The position numbers and the translations under genes were made by a program. The notes beneath the pieces are model-generated. The model made no database searches, was not told the DNA's origin, and saw only the letters and a program-made list of their open reading frames with translations. From Ornithinibacillus sp047228935 (lineage in GTDB: Bacteria > Bacillota > Bacilli > Bacillales > Amphibacillaceae), in contig NZ_JBFEGG010000002.1 in the NCBI RefSeq assembly GCF_047228935.1, positions 372,001-436,000 of the forward strand: DNA of 64,000 nucleotides. Reading direction: 5' to 3'. Shown in pieces: positions 61,682 through 64,000 of the stretch (its first letter is position 1; each line of letters begins with the position of its first letter).

Positions 61682-62641
61682 CTACTTTCCTAATGCGTGA
61701 AAAGGTAGAAATGCATGAACACCTTTGCAAACATTAACAATTTGAGTTATTCGTAGGTCAACGACCATCGTAGCGTATGCATACGCCTCTGTTCGTGATA
61801 TCTTATATAAAGATGACATTAAATCAAGCATCTCACTTAAAGCTAACCACATAGCTTCTTCAAGATTTTCATGAAACCCCATTGTTAGCCAACCAGTATT
61901 TGTTTTTGCTCTAGGCATTTTAATCTGAATATCATGTCTTACTGTAAAGGTTATATTTACTTTTTCCATAGGACATTCTAATGCGGGCCCGCTAACTTCT
62001 CCATCTCCCTGCACAGCATGCCCATCTCCGGTAGAAAACAGCCCTCCATCTACCTCAATAGGTAAATATAATGTACTTCCTGCTTGCAACTCTTTACAGT
62101 CCATATTCCCTCCCGTCGCCCTAGGTGAAATAGTTGTATGTTGTCCAGGTATACAGGGTGGCATTCCCATAATTCCCATGAAAGGATTTAGCTTTACAGT
62201 AAAATCAAAATTTCCAAATTGACTTCTTCCAATCATTCGATTAATATCTAATTCAAAATCTAGCATCACTTCTTTTTCCTCGACCATTTCTAATTTCTTA
62301 TTCCAGTAGCTAGGATATCCCCCTGCTGAAGTCCATCCCCATGAGCCAGGTATAATTTCATTAATCTTAATTTCTAAAGTTTGACCTGGCTTTGCATCCC
62401 TAATGTAAACTGGGCCGACTAATGAATGGCCAAATTGTTTTGGCATCCGTGAAGGTTGAACATCACTGAATCTTTTTCTAGGTTCCCCTAATGCTTTCCG
62501 CTTCTCGACACCCCACGCACTGTCTAGTGTTTGAAAATGAACTGTATCCCCTGAATCTATTTCTAAAGCAGGTTCTAAATCTTTACTGAAGAAACCGTGG
62601 AGTGACTTTGAACTCGGGTTTAATCGATAAATTTTTGACAT
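61682..62641 (-). CDS. acetamidase/formamidase family protein
   Basis: A 319-residue member of the FmdA_AmdA family, which hydrolyses short-chain amides to the acid and ammonia. Family segments include FGHSLVGPVYIRDAKPGQTL, a Gly-rich SWGWTSAGGYPSYW, the His-containing GGLFSTGDGHAVQGDGEVSG and RTEAYAYATMVVDLRITQIVNV. Its RBS is weak. It lies 23 bases after the HTH/F1-beta-like gene, so the two are cotranscribed. Confidence 0.92.
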   Translation of the reverse strand: MSKIYRLNPSSKSLHGFFSKDLEPALEIDSGDTVHFQTLDSAWGVEKRKALGEPRKRFSDVQPSRMPKQFGHSLVGPVYIRDAKPGQTLEIKINEIIPGSWGWTSAGGYPSYWNKKLEMVEEKEVMLDFELDINRMIGRSQFGNFDFTVKLNPFMGIMGMPPCIPGQHTTISPRATGGNMDCKELQAGSTLYLPIEVDGGLFSTGDGHAVQGDGEVSGPALECPMEKVNITFTVRHDIQIKMPRAKTNTGWLTMGFHENLEEAMWLALSEMLDLMSSLYKISRTEAYAYATMVVDLRITQIVNVCKGVHAFLPFHALGK

Positions 62642-62664
62642 ATGTGAAGACCTACTTTCAAATC

Positions 62665-63720
62665 CTAGGATTGTAAATTCCCAATAAACTCTAATTCTGA
62701 TACATTTTTAGAATCAACGGCACTGTTCATAATTTCTTTCACATCATTCAAAGTATCTTGAAGACCAACAGCTTGGCCTGGTTTCTTTGTAAAGGGCTCG
62801 GCAATATAAAAAGGCTGAGTTAAATATGCTTCAAGTCTCTCGCCTCTTCGATATGTTTGTAACTCAGAAGTCGGAATCCGTTCAATCCCGCTAACATTCA
62901 CTAATGAACGGAGTTCCCGATAACGGCGAAGAATTTTTAGGGCCTTTTGTTGAATTGTAAAGTGTTCCTGATCTAGATGAGCTCCTTCGAGAACCGATGA
63001 TGTTGAAATTAAAGGATTAACGGCTGGATAGCGATGTCTTGCAACAAGGTCAGCATCGAATTGCCATAATGTTTCAAGTGGTCCATAAGGTAAATCTTCA
63101 TCAACAACTTCGCCTGTCAAATCAACGAGGAAAGTTGTAACAGAATGAATTCCAATCTCTTGAAGATTATCCTGCAGTTGTTGGATGCCTCCTGTAATAA
63201 CATGTGTTCTGTCTGCAATAAAGATAACATCTTGGTCTCCACCAATATTCACAATATTGTCATATGTATCTTCAATTGTGTTTGTAATAATTTCTGCGTT
63301 TTCAATGACATCATTTAATCCTTGGTGTTTACCTTCAGGCATTAAAAAGATTGTTTTATATACATTCTTAAACCGATAGAGTAATTCTGCTAATACAACG
63401 AGCTGCCCCATTCCTGGGCGAGCAACCAAACCAACAGTACCCCCTTTTGCTAATGGAGCAAATAAATCTAAAGTTTTAATTTGGGTTTCTATCATTTCGG
63501 TTTTCTCCACTTTGATAATCAGATCATCTAAACTGCAATCGGCTAATGATGCCAGTGCAACTAAGGTTCGAACCTCTGCTCTGCCAACAGGTATTTTTCC
63601 AGTGCATAGATTAGAAACGGTAGCTGGTCGCAAGCCAACTAGCCTGGCTGCACTTGTTAGATTCGGTACTTTCCTACGTAATAAACTTACATTTAGTCTT
63701 AAGTCATCTACTTTTTCCAT
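62665..63720 (-). CDS. HTH protein fused to a degenerate F1-ATPase beta-like domain
   Basis: A 351-residue protein. Residues 14-70 form a Cro/C1-type HTH (NLTSAARLVGLRPATVSNLC). Residues 76-335 align with F1-ATPase beta: METGIKVIDL-like IETQIKTLDL (78-86), the P-loop position reads GLVARPGMGQ (97-106) and lacks the GKT lysine, Walker-B-like QDVIFIAD (163-170), YPAVNPLISTSS (231-242; beta has YPAVDPLDSTSR) and LTQPFYIAEPF (300-310; beta FLSQPFFVAE). The DELSEED position is GIERIPTSE. A DNA-binding pseudo-ATPase, probably a regulator, is inferred. Start follows AAAGGAGG. It is the first gene before the amidase and hydrolase. Confidence 0.88.
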   Translation of the reverse strand: MEKVDDLRLNVSLLRRKVPNLTSAARLVGLRPATVSNLCTGKIPVGRAEVRTLVALASLADCSLDDLIIKVEKTEMIETQIKTLDLFAPLAKGGTVGLVARPGMGQLVVLAELLYRFKNVYKTIFLMPEGKHQGLNDVIENAEIITNTIEDTYDNIVNIGGDQDVIFIADRTHVITGGIQQLQDNLQEIGIHSVTTFLVDLTGEVVDEDLPYGPLETLWQFDADLVARHRYPAVNPLISTSSVLEGAHLDQEHFTIQQKALKILRRYRELRSLVNVSGIERIPTSELQTYRRGERLEAYLTQPFYIAEPFTKKPGQAVGLQDTLNDVKEIMNSAVDSKNVSELEFIGNLQS

Positions 63721-63731
63721 AACCTACCTCC

Positions 63732-63751
63732 TTTACTTTATATAGTAAAAT
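63732..63751. promoter_or_regulatory. operator candidate 1 of the HTH/F1-beta operon
   Basis: TTTACTTTATATAGTAAAAT has TTTACT/AGTAAA as perfect arms. It lies directly upstream of the RBS and overlaps a TATATA that could be the minus-strand -10. It matches operator 2 at 17 of 20 positions. Confidence 0.65.
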
Positions 63752-63798
63752 ATTTTTCATTGTAAAGCAACAGTAAATTACTCTTTAATTTAATTTTA

Positions 63799-63818
63799 AT
63801 TACTTTATGAAGTAAAAT
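63799..63818. promoter_or_regulatory. operator candidate 2 of the HTH/F1-beta operon
   Basis: ATTACTTTATGAAGTAAAAT has TTACTT/AAGTAA as perfect arms (63800-63815). It lies 67 bp upstream of operator 1. Confidence 0.6.
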
Positions 63819-63915
63819 AATAAGAAAGAGGTGCGTTAATCACAACATAAAGATAAATAATTTTATCGTTCAAATTATTGTGCGAATTGATAGCCTTAGC
63901 TTAACAAGCCAAATT

Positions 63916-63957
63916 AAAAAGTCGGTTCCCTTAGCGTGCAGGAATTCGACTTTTTTA
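63916..63957. terminator. terminator near the window end
   Basis: AAAAAGTCGGTTCC pairs with GGAATTCGACTTTTTT with mismatches, around a short loop. The gene it serves lies outside the window. Confidence 0.7.
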
Positions 63958-64000
63958 AATTGTTGAAAACAAGTTATTCATTCATCTTTAACTAAACTGC

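Overview
The window looks like chromosome from a low-GC, endospore-forming Bacillaceae, most likely of the halotolerant Oceanobacillus/Virgibacillus/Ornithinibacillus group. The evidence is the end of a gamma-type spore protein, PdaC- and AdaA-type genes, strong AGGAGG ribosome binding sites with frequent TTG/GTG starts, ECF sigma factors, a bacillithiol-transferase-like YfiT protein and a BCCT osmolyte transporter. Species is inferred from gene content only. No rRNA, tRNA, CRISPR array or intact insertion sequence was seen.

Layout. 1-4.8 kb: spore protein end, universal stress protein, malate:quinone oxidoreductase whose C-terminus is supplied by a REP-like repeat, an ECF sigma factor divergent from a VOC protein, and YjdM. 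5.0-10.7 kb: an Ugp-like ABC importer plus a beta-CASP metallo-hydrolase behind a clear Pho box. 10.8-25.8 kb: mostly minus-strand small operons (regulators, small membrane proteins, YfiT, nucleotidyltransferase, FusB-like EF-G-binding protein, PdaC, and the adaA-alkA-ogt alkylation repair operon). 26-38.5 kb: DUF2804, LysE with an XRE-cupin regulator, HpaB-type flavin monooxygenase, an ECF sigma/LCP-domain anti-sigma pair with an autoregulatory promoter, a LysM-NlpC/P60 wall hydrolase with a decayed copy of its 3' end nearby, and a BCCT transporter. 38.5-41.5 kb: a preQ1-I riboswitch controlling queF and a queuosine-precursor transporter, then CutC and asparaginase. 41.6-47.3 kb: a PadR/DUF1048/drug ABC exporter unit with a duplicated control region and a frameshifted ATPase, then a TetR-MFS pair with matching operators. 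47.4-53.5 kb: EamA, AraC, and a two-component system with an amidase and a polysaccharide deacetylase that share 11-bp-periodic promoter repeats. 53.6-60.7 kb: decayed genes, MgtE, small enzymes, an IS3-type remnant, and an ABC exporter led by an XRE-AbrB regulator. 60.8-63.7 kb: alpha/beta hydrolase, acetamidase/formamidase, and an unusual HTH protein fused to a degenerate F1-ATPase beta-subunit-like domain.

Most interesting points: (1) the HTH/F1-beta-like pseudo-ATPase regulator upstream of an amidase, with two matching palindromic operator candidates; (2) a wall-remodelling regulon defined by TAAAGA repeats at three promoters; (3) an anti-sigma factor whose extracellular part is an LCP domain lacking hallmark catalytic residues; (4) a beta-CASP hydrolase inside a phosphate-starvation importer operon; (5) two small minus-strand genes whose only plausible start behind a good RBS is ATA.
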